DNA from: Cytobacillus oceanisediminis | Lineage (GTDB): Bacteria; Bacillota; Bacilli; Bacillales; Cytobacillaceae | Assembly: GCF_022811925.1 (NCBI RefSeq) | Contig: NZ_CP065511.1 | Coordinates: 2,473,501-2,537,500 of the forward strand | DNA length: 64,000 nucleotides | Direction: 5' to 3' | Shown: positions 17,490 to 26,605 of the stretch, one piece after another | Layout of the letters: every line of letters starts with the position of its first letter | Position numbering within the stretch: position 1 is the first letter of the stretch | The notes under the pieces: generated by a model | Seen by the model: only the letters and a program-made list of their open reading frames with translations | Databases searched by the model: none | Told to the model about the DNA's origin: nothing | Position numbers and translations under genes: made by a program

Positions 17490-17812
17490 GTGAAATAATT
17501 TTATTATGTAAACTAATAATGTTACCAGATTAAGCATTTGGGAGAAAAGGCATTTTAGATAATTAAATTTACTCTCTTTTGAAAAACCGCTGAAAAAAAT
17601 GTGGCTTTATGGTGATATCAGCCGATATCTTTCGAATAGCATTTTGCTATCTAGTGCTATCTCCTTGCCGAATGTAAGTATTGCCCTTAACATCCCATCG
17701 AGAGATTCATTGGAGTTTAATCTGACTAATGGAAAATAACTGCAATACAAATTTCTGTGTTTAAACACTGTATACACGGGAACATGAATGGGGAAAGGAG
17801 AGTTTAGCACAC
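17490..17812. other. Intergenic region without a recognised gene
   Basis: These 323 bases contain short open frames on both strands, but none has a ribosome binding site with coding-like composition. I see only the likely promoter region of the small gene at 17813. Confidence 0.5.
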
Positions 17813-18004
17813 ATGAATACGTTTAAGGTTATTTATACTTTTGAAAAAGGTGTTACCGTAACAGAAGAGGTTGAAGCAGAAAATAAATCCGAAGTAATCG
17901 GAAGCATTAAAGACCTGGAAGGGTTTGTAGAACTAACATGTTCTGAAGGTCACTACCATCGTTTTGATTTTGCAGATGTAAAGTTAGTCACAATTACAGA
18001 ATAA
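17813..18004 (+). CDS. Small hypothetical protein
   Basis: The product has 63 residues and a simple alternating beta/alpha pattern (FKVIYTFEKGVTVTEEVEAENKSEVIGSI) ending in VKLVTITE; it is soluble and acidic. AAAGGAG lies 12 bases before the ATG, slightly far. A terminator follows 30 bases after the stop. I do not recognise the family; the function is unknown. Confidence 0.6.
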   Translation: MNTFKVIYTFEKGVTVTEEVEAENKSEVIGSIKDLEGFVELTCSEGHYHRFDFADVKLVTITE

Positions 18005-18034
18005 AAGGAAGGCCAAAAACGGCCTCCCTCTAAA

Positions 18035-18060
18035 AGCCCGCCTGGATAGCGGGTTTTTTA
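18035..18060. terminator. Terminator between convergent genes
   Basis: AGCCCGC and GCGGGTT pair around seven bases and are followed by TTTT on the plus strand; the sortase stop codon lies in its 3' end. Confidence 0.75.
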
Positions 18061-18654
18061 TTTTCTTACAAGATCTCCCATGAGGATATACCTCTGTGGT
18101 GCATCTCCAATAAAGTCAAAAGGATAGCAGGTTGTTACAGTTAGAGTTGCTCTTGGCTTTGGTACAATTACTGTTCTGTCGTCTGCATCGACGATTCTTA
18201 CTTTACGAACTTTATAGGTAAATTCACCAGCAGAAGTGTTTACGACAAGTAAATCGCCAATCTCTACTTCTCCAAGTTTGCGAAAGACTGTATCCCGGTG
18301 GCCGGAAAGGACTGAATTGTCTTCTTCTCCTGGAAGGACGCTGCCGGCATAATGGCCAACTCCCTTTTCTAACTCATCTTCATCCGTACCATGGAAGATT
18401 GGCAGATGTGCTGATATCTTAGGTATTGATAAAACGCCCATTTCTTCTCCCATTTTTGGACGGACGGTGTATAGGCTATGCTGTTCCGTTTTTTGTTCAG
18501 CCTTCACTTCTGTTTTTACAGTGCTGGAGGGATCAATATGGGCTGAAGTTTTTTGGCTATTCAAATATGGCATGAGATTTGAAGCTGCAATCCAAATTCC
18601 GCACAAAATAAAAGTTAGACCAATAGCTCCTTTTAATGAGAGTTTCCTTTTCAC
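18058..18654 (-). CDS. srtD: Class D sortase
   Basis: Sortases cleave a sorting motif in a surface protein and join it to peptidoglycan or another amine. This 198-residue enzyme has an N-terminal membrane anchor (about residues 10-29), the catalytic His in VLSGHRDTVF, the catalytic Cys in LTVTTCYPFDF and the Arg in DAPQRYILMG. Its start overlaps the stop of the gene for an LPNTA-bearing surface protein by 4 bases, so enzyme and substrate are co-translated. Confidence 0.9.
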   Translation of the reverse strand: MKRKLSLKGAIGLTFILCGIWIAASNLMPYLNSQKTSAHIDPSSTVKTEVKAEQKTEQHSLYTVRPKMGEEMGVLSIPKISAHLPIFHGTDEDELEKGVGHYAGSVLPGEEDNSVLSGHRDTVFRKLGEVEIGDLLVVNTSAGEFTYKVRKVRIVDADDRTVIVPKPRATLTVTTCYPFDFIGDAPQRYILMGDLVRK

Positions 18655-19835
18655 GCAGCTTTCACTTTTCGTCTTCGGAAAATGGTAATTCCTATAAGGG
18701 TTAGACCGATGCCTGCTAATAGTCCTTCAGTATAGTGGCCTGCTGTGTTTGGCAGTTTTCCGCCTTTTACAGTTTTTACGTGTTTTGAAACTGGTTTCAC
18801 TTTAGCAGGCTCCTGTTTTTTGATTACAGTTTCAGCCTGATTCAAATCTGTCACTGTGTCTTCAATTAGCTCTGAACTGAACATCTCTGCTGTAATAATC
18901 ATATCTGCCAGGAACTGGCCTTGAGTATTATAAAGTTCAATAAGCAGGTCATAGCCATTTGTCTCTTCCAATGCAACCATTTCAGCTGTAGTTAAATGGA
19001 TTTTTTCACCATCTTTCACAAGATAAAACTCGGCATCAAGCTGAAACAGATCCATCATTTCCTTCATAATGCTGATAAGTTCAGCTATTTCTGCTTCTGT
19101 TAAATCCCCGGCACTGTCAAACTCCCCAAATGCCATTAAACGGCTTTCAAGGTCCATCATTTTATCAAGCAAGTCGGGATTCTCGAAATCCAAGGTCATA
19201 AAATGTGCAAATAATGCTTCAAGTTCTTCGTCTGTAAGATCTATATCTGCAAGTATTTGGTTCATTTCGTCTTCACCAGGTAATTCATCTCCACCCAGAT
19301 AAATGGAAACCATGATATCAAGGTCCTCAATATATTCGTAGTTTTCAATGGAGTCATCGTTCTCCTCAAGCAGGGAAATGAGCTCCTCTTTTGTAAGTCC
19401 GTAATCATTTAATAGCTGCTGAAGAGTTTCATCGTTAATTTCAGTGCCTGTATATGTTAAAAAAGAAATAGTGGAATCCAAAGCATCAATATATCGGAAA
19501 ACATCCCTAACATCGTCAGTCGTTTCCATTTCTCCATTCTCCGCAAGCAATGCCACTAACTCTTCCTCATTTTCAAAATCATAGTCAGCTAAGAGCTGCT
19601 GAAGGTTTTCTTCAGTAATAGGCTCACCCAGATATTCAATCATTTCCTCCATCGTATCGAAATCTTCGATATTCATATCCCAAAAATATTCCAGATGGTC
19701 ATTTAATCCTTCTTCAGACCAATTTGTTTCATTCAGGAATTCAGCCACTTCATCATCGCTTGGTGCTGCAAAGCTGACAGCCGGAAACAAGCTCAACAAT
19801 AGGATGGATGCAATAACAATACTTAGTCTTTTCAA
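18651..19835 (-). CDS. Processed acidic surface protein with LPNTA sorting signal
   Basis: The TTG at 19835 is chosen because GGAGG lies 8 bases upstream of it, giving 394 residues; the ATG at 19850 is inside that site's neighbourhood. A Sec signal peptide ends near VSFAAPS. The mature part is extremely acidic and made of repeated helical units ending in LLADYDFENEEELVALL-type blocks (about five repeats). The C-terminus is a cell-wall sorting signal: KLPNTAG, a hydrophobic helix and RRRKVKAA. The operon with class D sortase matches the known pairing of sortase D with processed acidic surface proteins. The biological role is unknown. Confidence 0.88.
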   Translation of the reverse strand: MKRLSIVIASILLLSLFPAVSFAAPSDDEVAEFLNETNWSEEGLNDHLEYFWDMNIEDFDTMEEMIEYLGEPITEENLQQLLADYDFENEEELVALLAENGEMETTDDVRDVFRYIDALDSTISFLTYTGTEINDETLQQLLNDYGLTKEELISLLEENDDSIENYEYIEDLDIMVSIYLGGDELPGEDEMNQILADIDLTDEELEALFAHFMTLDFENPDLLDKMMDLESRLMAFGEFDSAGDLTEAEIAELISIMKEMMDLFQLDAEFYLVKDGEKIHLTTAEMVALEETNGYDLLIELYNTQGQFLADMIITAEMFSSELIEDTVTDLNQAETVIKKQEPAKVKPVSKHVKTVKGGKLPNTAGHYTEGLLAGIGLTLIGITIFRRRKVKAA

Positions 19836-20196
19836 TGATATTTCCTCCATATAAGATAATAAATTCTAGAATAATATAATGGAAAAAATATTTTTCGGAT
19901 AGAATTGTTATTTGAAAATTTATAAGATATAATATTTGGATTTTTTTGCAGCAGAGTGAGAGGGGGGGAATGCTGGTTTATCAAGGGGTTTAATTATTAG
20001 GCTGAGAAGATCCGGTTAAGAAAAGAGCTGATAATTCCTTATTAATCCATTTTTTCCTCTAATTAAATAATTATTTTATACACATACACGTGAAGTAAAA
20101 AATGCCAAAACAGGGATTGATTAATTATTTTAAAATGTGTAAAATTACACTAATCGAACCAAACGAATATTATTCTATTTAAAAGAGGTGAATCCC
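19836..20196. other. Intergenic region between divergent genes
   Basis: These 361 very AT-rich bases hold the promoters of the acidic surface protein and the large membrane protein. GTGTAA-AA-TTACAC at 20137-20150 is a perfect small palindrome about 47 bases before the plus-strand start and may be an operator. I see no gene. Confidence 0.5.
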
Positions 20197-23100
20197 TTGA
20201 ACGCCGAAACCGAAAAATATCAGCAGAACATATTTCAATTTGAACTCATGAAATTGAAAGAGAAAGACTATATATCATCAGAACATTATGAAATCACCTT
20301 GAAAGCCCACCATCAGTACTATCAGGACCTGGAAGAGCTGAAGCAAGTGCAGGTTAAGGCAGCAAAAGCTGCAGAAGAAATCAGGCAAAAGTCCATTCAG
20401 CCAGCAAAAAAAACTGTGAAAAAGAAATTATCTCAGGAAGAAGTCCGTGAAAGAAACATTTCCTGGCTGCTGAATGTTGGAGTCATCCTGCTCCTGATTG
20501 GCGGACTTTTTGTGGCAACAAGCAATTGGGATACAATGTCAAATTTCATGAAAAGTGCATCCATTGCTGTTGTTTCCCTTATTTTCTATGGCTTTGCCTT
20601 TATTTCGGGTAGGGTATTAAAGATAGAAAGAACGTCGTTTGCTTTTATTGTTCTTGGGAGTTTATTTTTGCCAATATTTATTTTGTCTATCGGCTGGTTT
20701 GAATTGCTTGGCCCTTATCTTTCCTTTTATGGGGAAGGACGCTATATACTCGGAGCGGCTGGCAGTTTATTGATCGTTCCAGTATACAGTGTATTTGCAC
20801 AGAAACTGGGCTCACGTCTTTTTGTCTGGTTTGCTTATATTGCCCTGACTGCATGGGCTGGTTATACCATGGCAGCGTTCAAGCTTGAAAATGACAGTTT
20901 TTATCTTGGATTGATGATTTTCAATGCTCTGCTGTCTGCAGCCTATCACCGCATAAAAAAACAGGCTTCCCTTAAATTGTTCTCGAGAGAATTGGTTTTC
21001 TTTGCTCAAATCAATTTAGTGATCTCTACTTTATTGATGCTTGTATTTTTCAATAGCCATGTTTTTTACAGTGTGAATATTCTGTTGACGGCAGCTGTTT
21101 ATTTATCAATGGTGTATGTAACAGGCAGGAAGGAGTTTCATTTCGTCTTCAGCTTACTGATTGTCTATGGTGCCTATCAGCTGATTGAAAATACTATGTT
21201 AAATGCAGCAGGCCCATTTTTCTTTGCGCTAGTAGGAATTGGTTTTCTGTTTGTTCCTAGAGTTATGGATAAGCAATATTCCTGGGATAAGATTTTTATA
21301 CTGACCAGTGCAGCGGTTTCGATACTTGCTTTTCTCTATATTTCAGTTGAAGGAATCCTGTTAATGGCCGGCGAACCCTCTGCATCACTGCTGCTGGCTT
21401 ATATTATTCTTGCGGTGCAGTTTATATATTTGGCAAGTGTTATGGCAAACGGGATATTTGCTTACCTGGCACCGGTATTTTTAGCCTCTGCCCTATTCGA
21501 AGTAGTACTAATGCTGGATAAAGCCGCCCCGTTCAATAATCTATCTTTACCTGTTTTCTTCATTGGCTTTGTGCTTTTTATTAGTTTCGGCTATCTGCTT
21601 AATTATCCGCTCTTAAAAGTGGTGGAATCAAGCTCACGGGATGTGGCTGTTAGTATTATGTTATTTTCAGTTGTGATTGCAGCAGGATTTCTTGATTGGC
21701 TCGCTGCAGGCACCATGCTATTAATCTTCAGCTTTGTCATGTACCTCATGAATAAGGCTGAAAATCGGATTTTTTATACAGAAGCCATTCCCTGGGCCAT
21801 CCCTTTGTCAATCGGGTTTGCATTTATGTTTTATGGCGAACATCTGCGAAGCTACTCAAGCTTTTATCAGAATGAGTTAGGTATGGCCATGAATACCGTA
21901 ATTGCAAGTATTGCCCTCCTTATACTTTATGGAGTTCTTTCTAAGAAAGGGCACAAAACTCATGCCAGAAACGTGTTTTTAATCTCGCTGGGATTTTATA
22001 CAATCTCACTGTTTACAGCAGTTGCTTTGACAATCAATGAAGTCTGGATGAGACCTGCAGTATTTATAGGCGGCATAATCTTGTATCTTGCCCTGTATCA
22101 TTTCCATAAACAAAGCTGGATTCCGTTTGTGTCAGCATCGATTTCTCTTTTTGCTTACTTTATGCTCTTGATTGGTTTACCAGTTAACTTTACATTTTTT
22201 AATTGGGTACAATTTCCGCTAGGGGCATGGATGCTGCTTGGTGCGGCTTTCTATATTTCTAATAAAGACTTTGTCCTGGCAAGAGGGTTCAGCTGGATTG
22301 GCCATATTTACATGCCGTTTGCCATGATCCTGACATTTTTTATCTATAGGGAAAACAGTATCTGGTCCTTCCTGGTCACCCTGGCGGTCTATTGGATCAG
22401 TTTCAGGGTTTCTGTTAAAGAGTGGAAGGTAAAGATATTCCTCTACAGCTCATTCTTAACTTTGTTCATGGTAATCTTGACGGGAATGGATCATATTTGG
22501 GAGGAGAACTTCAGTGAGTATGCCGTTCTTTTAGTCAGCTGTGCCGTATTCATATTCTGGCTAACCGGAAAAACTCAAGATAAACAGAGAAGTGTTTACT
22601 TTCTTATACCCTGGTCCGTGATTGGGATCTTGGCATTTTTAACTTCATATCCCTTTGGGTATGTGCCGTTTATCGTTTCTATTATCTATTCTGCAGGATT
22701 GATTGTATATTTGCATAGAACTAAACTTGATATATTGGATGCTGTTCCATTGTTATTATTATATGTGGCAGTACTTAAATTTCTGTTCATTAACGGAGTC
22801 GCTCCAGATATGAAAATTCTGGTTTCCGCAGGTTTCGGGCTGGTTTCGGCAATCATCGGAAAAATGGTATATGCCAAAATTTTAATGACTAAAAAAGCTG
22901 ATAGCTACACTATTATCTCGCTGTTATTTTTCCTTACCGCCTATCTTTTTCCGGCAGTTTCCCTATGGGCGGAAGTTCTCCCTGGACTCCTGATCGGTAC
23001 ACTTTTATTTTTACAGAGGGGCAGAATGGCATCAAAACACGAATGGCTGCCTGGATTGCTGTCGGGAGCGGTATTGCTGGAGCCTTATTATAGTTTATTA

Positions 23101-23583
23101 AAGAATATTGAGTTGCCTGACCTTTTCATAAGGGAGGCATATGTGCTTCCATGGATTATCCTGATTATTTTTGTCAGGAAAGTTCTGAAAGGGCAATACG
23201 CAGCACAAACAAACAAAATTCAGTGGGCAGTCCTAATATTGGTTTCCCTGCTGCTTGTACAGGATGGCCTTGCAAGCAATACGGTTTATGATGCGCTCAT
23301 AGTCGGTACGCTCTCCCTGATTTCGATGCTGGCTGGCACCTTCTGGAGAATAAAGTCCTATTTCTTTGTTGGTTCTGGGGTCCTGCTTCTGAATGTGCTT
23401 CTTCAAACAAGACCTTATTGGGGAAATCTCCCTTGGTGGGCGTATCTTTTAATTGCAGGCTCTATCCTCATTTCTGCAGCAAGTTATAATGAATGGCAGA
23501 AGCAAAAGACAGCTAAAGGTGAGGAGACTTTAATATCTAAATGCAAAAATAGCATAATGAATAAATTAAAAGAATGGTCCTAA
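20197..23583 (+). CDS. Very large polytopic membrane protein (SCO7613/DUF2157-like)
   Basis: The TTG at 20197 has AAAGAGGTG upstream and gives 1128 residues. The first 85 residues are charged and coiled-coil-like (HHQYYQDLEELKQVQVKAAKAAEEI). The rest is a near-continuous array of roughly 30 hydrophobic segments, starting with ISWLLNVGVILLLIGGLFVATSNW, which resembles the DUF2157/SCO7613 type of membrane protein. No enzymatic motif is visible. It is monocistronic. The function is not known; a scaffold or transporter-like role cannot be claimed from the sequence. Confidence 0.75.
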   Translation: MNAETEKYQQNIFQFELMKLKEKDYISSEHYEITLKAHHQYYQDLEELKQVQVKAAKAAEEIRQKSIQPAKKTVKKKLSQEEVRERNISWLLNVGVILLLIGGLFVATSNWDTMSNFMKSASIAVVSLIFYGFAFISGRVLKIERTSFAFIVLGSLFLPIFILSIGWFELLGPYLSFYGEGRYILGAAGSLLIVPVYSVFAQKLGSRLFVWFAYIALTAWAGYTMAAFKLENDSFYLGLMIFNALLSAAYHRIKKQASLKLFSRELVFFAQINLVISTLLMLVFFNSHVFYSVNILLTAAVYLSMVYVTGRKEFHFVFSLLIVYGAYQLIENTMLNAAGPFFFALVGIGFLFVPRVMDKQYSWDKIFILTSAAVSILAFLYISVEGILLMAGEPSASLLLAYIILAVQFIYLASVMANGIFAYLAPVFLASALFEVVLMLDKAAPFNNLSLPVFFIGFVLFISFGYLLNYPLLKVVESSSRDVAVSIMLFSVVIAAGFLDWLAAGTMLLIFSFVMYLMNKAENRIFYTEAIPWAIPLSIGFAFMFYGEHLRSYSSFYQNELGMAMNTVIASIALLILYGVLSKKGHKTHARNVFLISLGFYTISLFTAVALTINEVWMRPAVFIGGIILYLALYHFHKQSWIPFVSASISLFAYFMLLIGLPVNFTFFNWVQFPLGAWMLLGAAFYISNKDFVLARGFSWIGHIYMPFAMILTFFIYRENSIWSFLVTLAVYWISFRVSVKEWKVKIFLYSSFLTLFMVILTGMDHIWEENFSEYAVLLVSCAVFIFWLTGKTQDKQRSVYFLIPWSVIGILAFLTSYPFGYVPFIVSIIYSAGLIVYLHRTKLDILDAVPLLLLYVAVLKFLFINGVAPDMKILVSAGFGLVSAIIGKMVYAKILMTKKADSYTIISLLFFLTAYLFPAVSLWAEVLPGLLIGTLLFLQRGRMASKHEWLPGLLSGAVLLEPYYSLLKNIELPDLFIREAYVLPWIILIIFVRKVLKGQYAAQTNKIQWAVLILVSLLLVQDGLASNTVYDALIVGTLSLISMLAGTFWRIKSYFFVGSGVLLLNVLLQTRPYWGNLPWWAYLLIAGSILISAASYNEWQKQKTAKGEETLISKCKNSIMNKLKEWS

Positions 23584-23590
23584 GAAAGTT

Positions 23591-23618
23591 AACCTAGCCC
23601 TCGGGCTAGGTCTTTTTA
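23591..23618 (+). terminator. Rho-independent terminator
   Basis: AACCTAGCCC and GGGCTAGGT pair around TC and run into CTTTTT. Confidence 0.92.
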
Positions 23619-23640
23619 TTAAATCAGATTGTATAAATTT

Positions 23641-23777
23641 GTACGTCAATAACTGTCTAGCTACAGCGCCTACCCCCTCGAGGTCACAAGCCAATCCTCC
23701 CAAAAAGGCAAAGAACGCCTTTCCGGAAGGCTCGTCTTGTGCTTGTCAGGGGTGGGCAAGGCGCTTCCGCTTTTAAA
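23641..23777. repeat. Intergenic hairpin repeat, copy B (simple form)
   Basis: It begins gtacgtcaataactgtctag and contains GCCTACCCCCTCGAGG and GTCAGGGGTGGGCAAGGC as complementary ends, with an inner GGCAAAGAACGCC hairpin. It is the uninterrupted counterpart of copy A at 6761 and ends about 30 bases before the paaK promoter. Confidence 0.75.
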
Positions 23778-23805
23778 ATAAATAAGTAAATTTTCAGAAA
23801 ATAAG

Positions 23806-23854
23806 TTGACTTTTTCCTGTTTACACGGTATCTTTGTGTTAAATATATAACACA
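23806..23854 (+). promoter_or_regulatory. paaK promoter with palindromic operator
   Basis: TTGACT (23806-23811), 17 bases and TATCTT (23829-23834) form a sigma-A-type promoter. Directly behind it lies TGTGTTA-AATATA-TAACACA (23835-23854), a perfect 7-bp inverted repeat positioned where a repressor would block the start of transcription. A PaaX- or TetR-type regulator is the likely ligand; this is inferred. Confidence 0.55.
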
Positions 23855-23928
23855 TATTTTATCTGACGATATTTTAACGTTATATGAAATAACTATCTTA
23901 ATATGATGATAATCTGGGAGGTCATGTC

Positions 23929-25236
23929 TTGATTCTGCATGATATTGAAACGGAAAGCCGCGATTTTATAGAAGAATTGCAGTTGGACCGGCTCAAGCAG
24001 ACAGTGGAAAGAGTATTTAATCATGTGCCTTTTTATCGGAAAAAGTTTTTGGAAAGTAATATTGCACCTGAAGACGTTAACAGCCTGGATGATATTCAAA
24101 AGCTGCCCTTTACTGTTAAAGCAGATTTGCGGGAACATTACCCATTCGGGCTTTTTGCTGTGGATAAAAAAGAAATTGTCCGGCTGCACGCTTCTTCGGG
24201 AACGAGCGGCAAGCCGACTGTAGTGGGCTACACCCGAAATGACATCGAAATGTGGAGCAATCTGATAGCCAGGGCAATCTCAATCGGAGGAGGTGAACCT
24301 GGTCTGACATTGCATAATGCTTACGGATACGGTCTGTTTACGGGTGGATTGGGACTGCATTATGGCAGCGAACAGCTTGGCATGGCAACCGTACCTGTTT
24401 CTGGAGGAAATACTGACAGACAAATTATGCTGATTCAAGACTTTAATCCAGAAGTTATTTGCGGAACTCCCTCCTACATCCTCAATTTAGCAGAGAAGTT
24501 GGAAGAGAGGGGAATAGAACCGGCCGATACATCATTAAAGTATGGGATATTTGGTGCAGAGCCCTGGTCTGAAGAAATGAGGAAAACACTAGAAGCTAAG
24601 CTTGGGATTAAAGCATGCGATATTTATGGACTTAGTGAAGTTCTGGGACCGGGTGTAGCCATGGAATGCCATGAATCTCAGGATGGGCTGCACATTGCAG
24701 AGGATCATTTTTATGCAGAGGTGATCGATCCGATAGAAATGACACCGCTTCCAAACGGGGAGGAAGGTGAGCTCGTCTTTACAAGCTTAACGAAGGAAGC
24801 TTTTCCGGTGATTCGCTACCGAACTGGTGATATCGCCTCCCTTTCTGAAGAGAAGTGTGTTTGCGGGAGAACTACGATTCGCATGAGCCGAGTGAAAGGC
24901 CGCATAGACGATATGCTTAACGTAAATGGTGTAAACGTCTTTCCTTCCGAAATCGAACGGTGCATCCTTCAGATGCCTGAGCTTTCTCCCCATTACCATA
25001 TCCAAGTGTATAACAGGGGAAGTTTAAAAGTTTTGGAGCTTCATGCTGAATGGAGCGAGGAGTTATATAGAGATATGGGAGAAGCAGAACATGTAAAAAA
25101 GAAGATCCAGAAAGCAGTGAAGCAAAATTGCTTTATTAACATCGGACTTGTTCTCCATCCGCCTAAAACGCTGCCAAGATCGGAAGGGAAAGCTGTCAGG
25201 ATTGTAAATCCGGCAGTGAAAAATGCAGTAACCTGA
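23929..25236 (+). CDS. paaK: Phenylacetate-CoA ligase
   Basis: PaaK activates phenylacetate to phenylacetyl-CoA with ATP and CoA, the first step of the Paa pathway. The 435-residue protein has the adenylate-forming signature HASSGTSGKPTVVGYT, the YGLSEVLGPGVAMEC motif, RYRTGD, and the C-terminal domain with MLNVNGVNVFPSEIE. The TTG start has GGGAGG 7 bases upstream. It heads paaKABCD and lies behind the promoter and palindrome at 23806-23854. Confidence 0.95.
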   Translation: MILHDIETESRDFIEELQLDRLKQTVERVFNHVPFYRKKFLESNIAPEDVNSLDDIQKLPFTVKADLREHYPFGLFAVDKKEIVRLHASSGTSGKPTVVGYTRNDIEMWSNLIARAISIGGGEPGLTLHNAYGYGLFTGGLGLHYGSEQLGMATVPVSGGNTDRQIMLIQDFNPEVICGTPSYILNLAEKLEERGIEPADTSLKYGIFGAEPWSEEMRKTLEAKLGIKACDIYGLSEVLGPGVAMECHESQDGLHIAEDHFYAEVIDPIEMTPLPNGEEGELVFTSLTKEAFPVIRYRTGDIASLSEEKCVCGRTTIRMSRVKGRIDDMLNVNGVNVFPSEIERCILQMPELSPHYHIQVYNRGSLKVLELHAEWSEELYRDMGEAEHVKKKIQKAVKQNCFINIGLVLHPPKTLPRSEGKAVRIVNPAVKNAVT

Positions 25237-25270
25237 ATGAATAATTTTTAACTCACTGGGGGTGAATCAC

Positions 25271-26230
25271 ATGTCAGAAGCTCTTTTCTTTCAAGAAATG
25301 ACGGAAGAACAAAAATACGAGAAGTTCATGAAACGCATTAATGCAGAAGAAAAAATTGAAGCGGATGATTGGATGCCGGAAGATTACCGAATGACATTAA
25401 TCAAATTGATTTCGATGCATGGAATCAGTGAAATTATGGGAGCACTTCCTGAAAAGGAGTGGGTGCCAAAAGCCCCATCATTAAAACGGAAGCTGGGAAT
25501 TATGGCAAAGGTGCAGGATGAGATGGGACATGGACAGCTGCTGCTCCGTGTTGCAGAGGATTTAATGAAGCCTCTCGGCAAAACCCGTGAAGATATTATG
25601 CAGGATTTATTCAGTGGAAGACTGAAGTTCCACAATGTTTTTCATATGGAGGCTCCAACATGGGGGGATGCCGGGCTGATTGGCTGGCTGGTTGACGGTG
25701 CTGCTATTATTACCCAGACCAATATGCTTAATGCTTCATACGGCCCTTATGCAAGAGCGCTTAAGCGGATTTGCGCGGAAGAGGTTTTTCATGCCCAGCA
25801 TGGTGAAGCAATCATCATGGCGCTTGCAGAAGGAACCGAGGAGCAAAAAGCGATGGTCCAGGATGCGGTTAACCGCTGGTGGGAAGCGCTGTTAATGTTC
25901 TTTGGCCCCGGTGATGCCTCTACTACCGGCACTTCCAAACAGGATACAACGATAAAATACAGAATCCGGACAAAGACGAACGAAGACTTAAGGCAAGACT
26001 TTTTTACAAAGTATATTCCCCGGGTTCTCTCGCTTGGCCTCAAACTGCCGGATGAGACAATGCATTTTGACCAGGAACAGGAGCTTTGGGTCTATAGGCA
26101 GCCTGACTGGAATAAGTTCAAGGACATTATTAAAAATAATGGGCCAAAATCTCAGGAGCGACTCGGACTCCGCCGCACAGCTTATGAGACTAACAAATGG
26201 GTGCGCGAAGCGCTCAATACTGCAAACTAA
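25271..26230 (+). CDS. paaA: Phenylacetyl-CoA epoxidase catalytic subunit PaaA
   Basis: PaaA is the di-iron subunit of the multicomponent monooxygenase that converts phenylacetyl-CoA to its 1,2-epoxide. It has 319 residues from the ATG at 25271 (GGGGG upstream). Glu and His ligands are visible in KVQDEMGHGQLL and AEEVFHAQHGEAI. The neighbours paaB, paaC and paaD complete the core oxygenase. The electron-transfer protein PaaE is not encoded next to it. Confidence 0.95.
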   Translation: MSEALFFQEMTEEQKYEKFMKRINAEEKIEADDWMPEDYRMTLIKLISMHGISEIMGALPEKEWVPKAPSLKRKLGIMAKVQDEMGHGQLLLRVAEDLMKPLGKTREDIMQDLFSGRLKFHNVFHMEAPTWGDAGLIGWLVDGAAIITQTNMLNASYGPYARALKRICAEEVFHAQHGEAIIMALAEGTEEQKAMVQDAVNRWWEALLMFFGPGDASTTGTSKQDTTIKYRIRTKTNEDLRQDFFTKYIPRVLSLGLKLPDETMHFDQEQELWVYRQPDWNKFKDIIKNNGPKSQERLGLRRTAYETNKWVREALNTAN

Positions 26231-26254
26231 ACCGTTCAGATGGGAGGGGTCCCT

Positions 26255-26605
26255 TTGGGAAACGAAGGATTTTATCAGGAATTCGAAGTCTTTAGTCAAA
26301 GAACCGATACCTCGCCTCTGCAATATCAATTTTCCCTGCTGGCGCCAAATCGAGAGCTTGCACTAGTCATGGCACAGGAAAATTTTATGAGGAGAGAACC
26401 GGTTGCTGATATCTGGGTCATCAAACGCTCTGATATCCGGAAGCTGACACCGGAAGAAAAGCACTCACTTCAGCGTCTGGACAACAAAGATTACCGCACG
26501 ACAAAAGGATACGGATATTTGAAGAAAAAGTGGCGCCACTACGAGCAGGAAATGCTTGATGAAAAGGAAATTCTGTCATGGGGAGGGATGAAGAAAGGTG
26601 ACTGA
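26255..26605 (+). CDS. paaB: Phenylacetyl-CoA epoxidase subunit PaaB
   Basis: PaaB is a small structural subunit that bridges the PaaA-PaaC heterodimers of the epoxidase. The TTG at 26255 is preferred, giving 116 residues, because GGGAGGGG lies 5 bases upstream of it and contains the ATG at 26240. The family features GNEGFYQEFEVFSQR, AQENFMRREPVADIWVI and TTKGYGYLKKKW are visible. Its stop overlaps the paaC start by 8 bases. Confidence 0.93.
   Translation: MGNEGFYQEFEVFSQRTDTSPLQYQFSLLAPNRELALVMAQENFMRREPVADIWVIKRSDIRKLTPEEKHSLQRLDNKDYRTTKGYGYLKKKWRHYEQEMLDEKEILSWGGMKKGD

Noticed and set aside
17607..17810. 67-codon minus-strand frame in the gap before 17813
   Set aside because: No ribosome binding site, no family resemblance and it covers the likely promoter of the plus-strand small gene.
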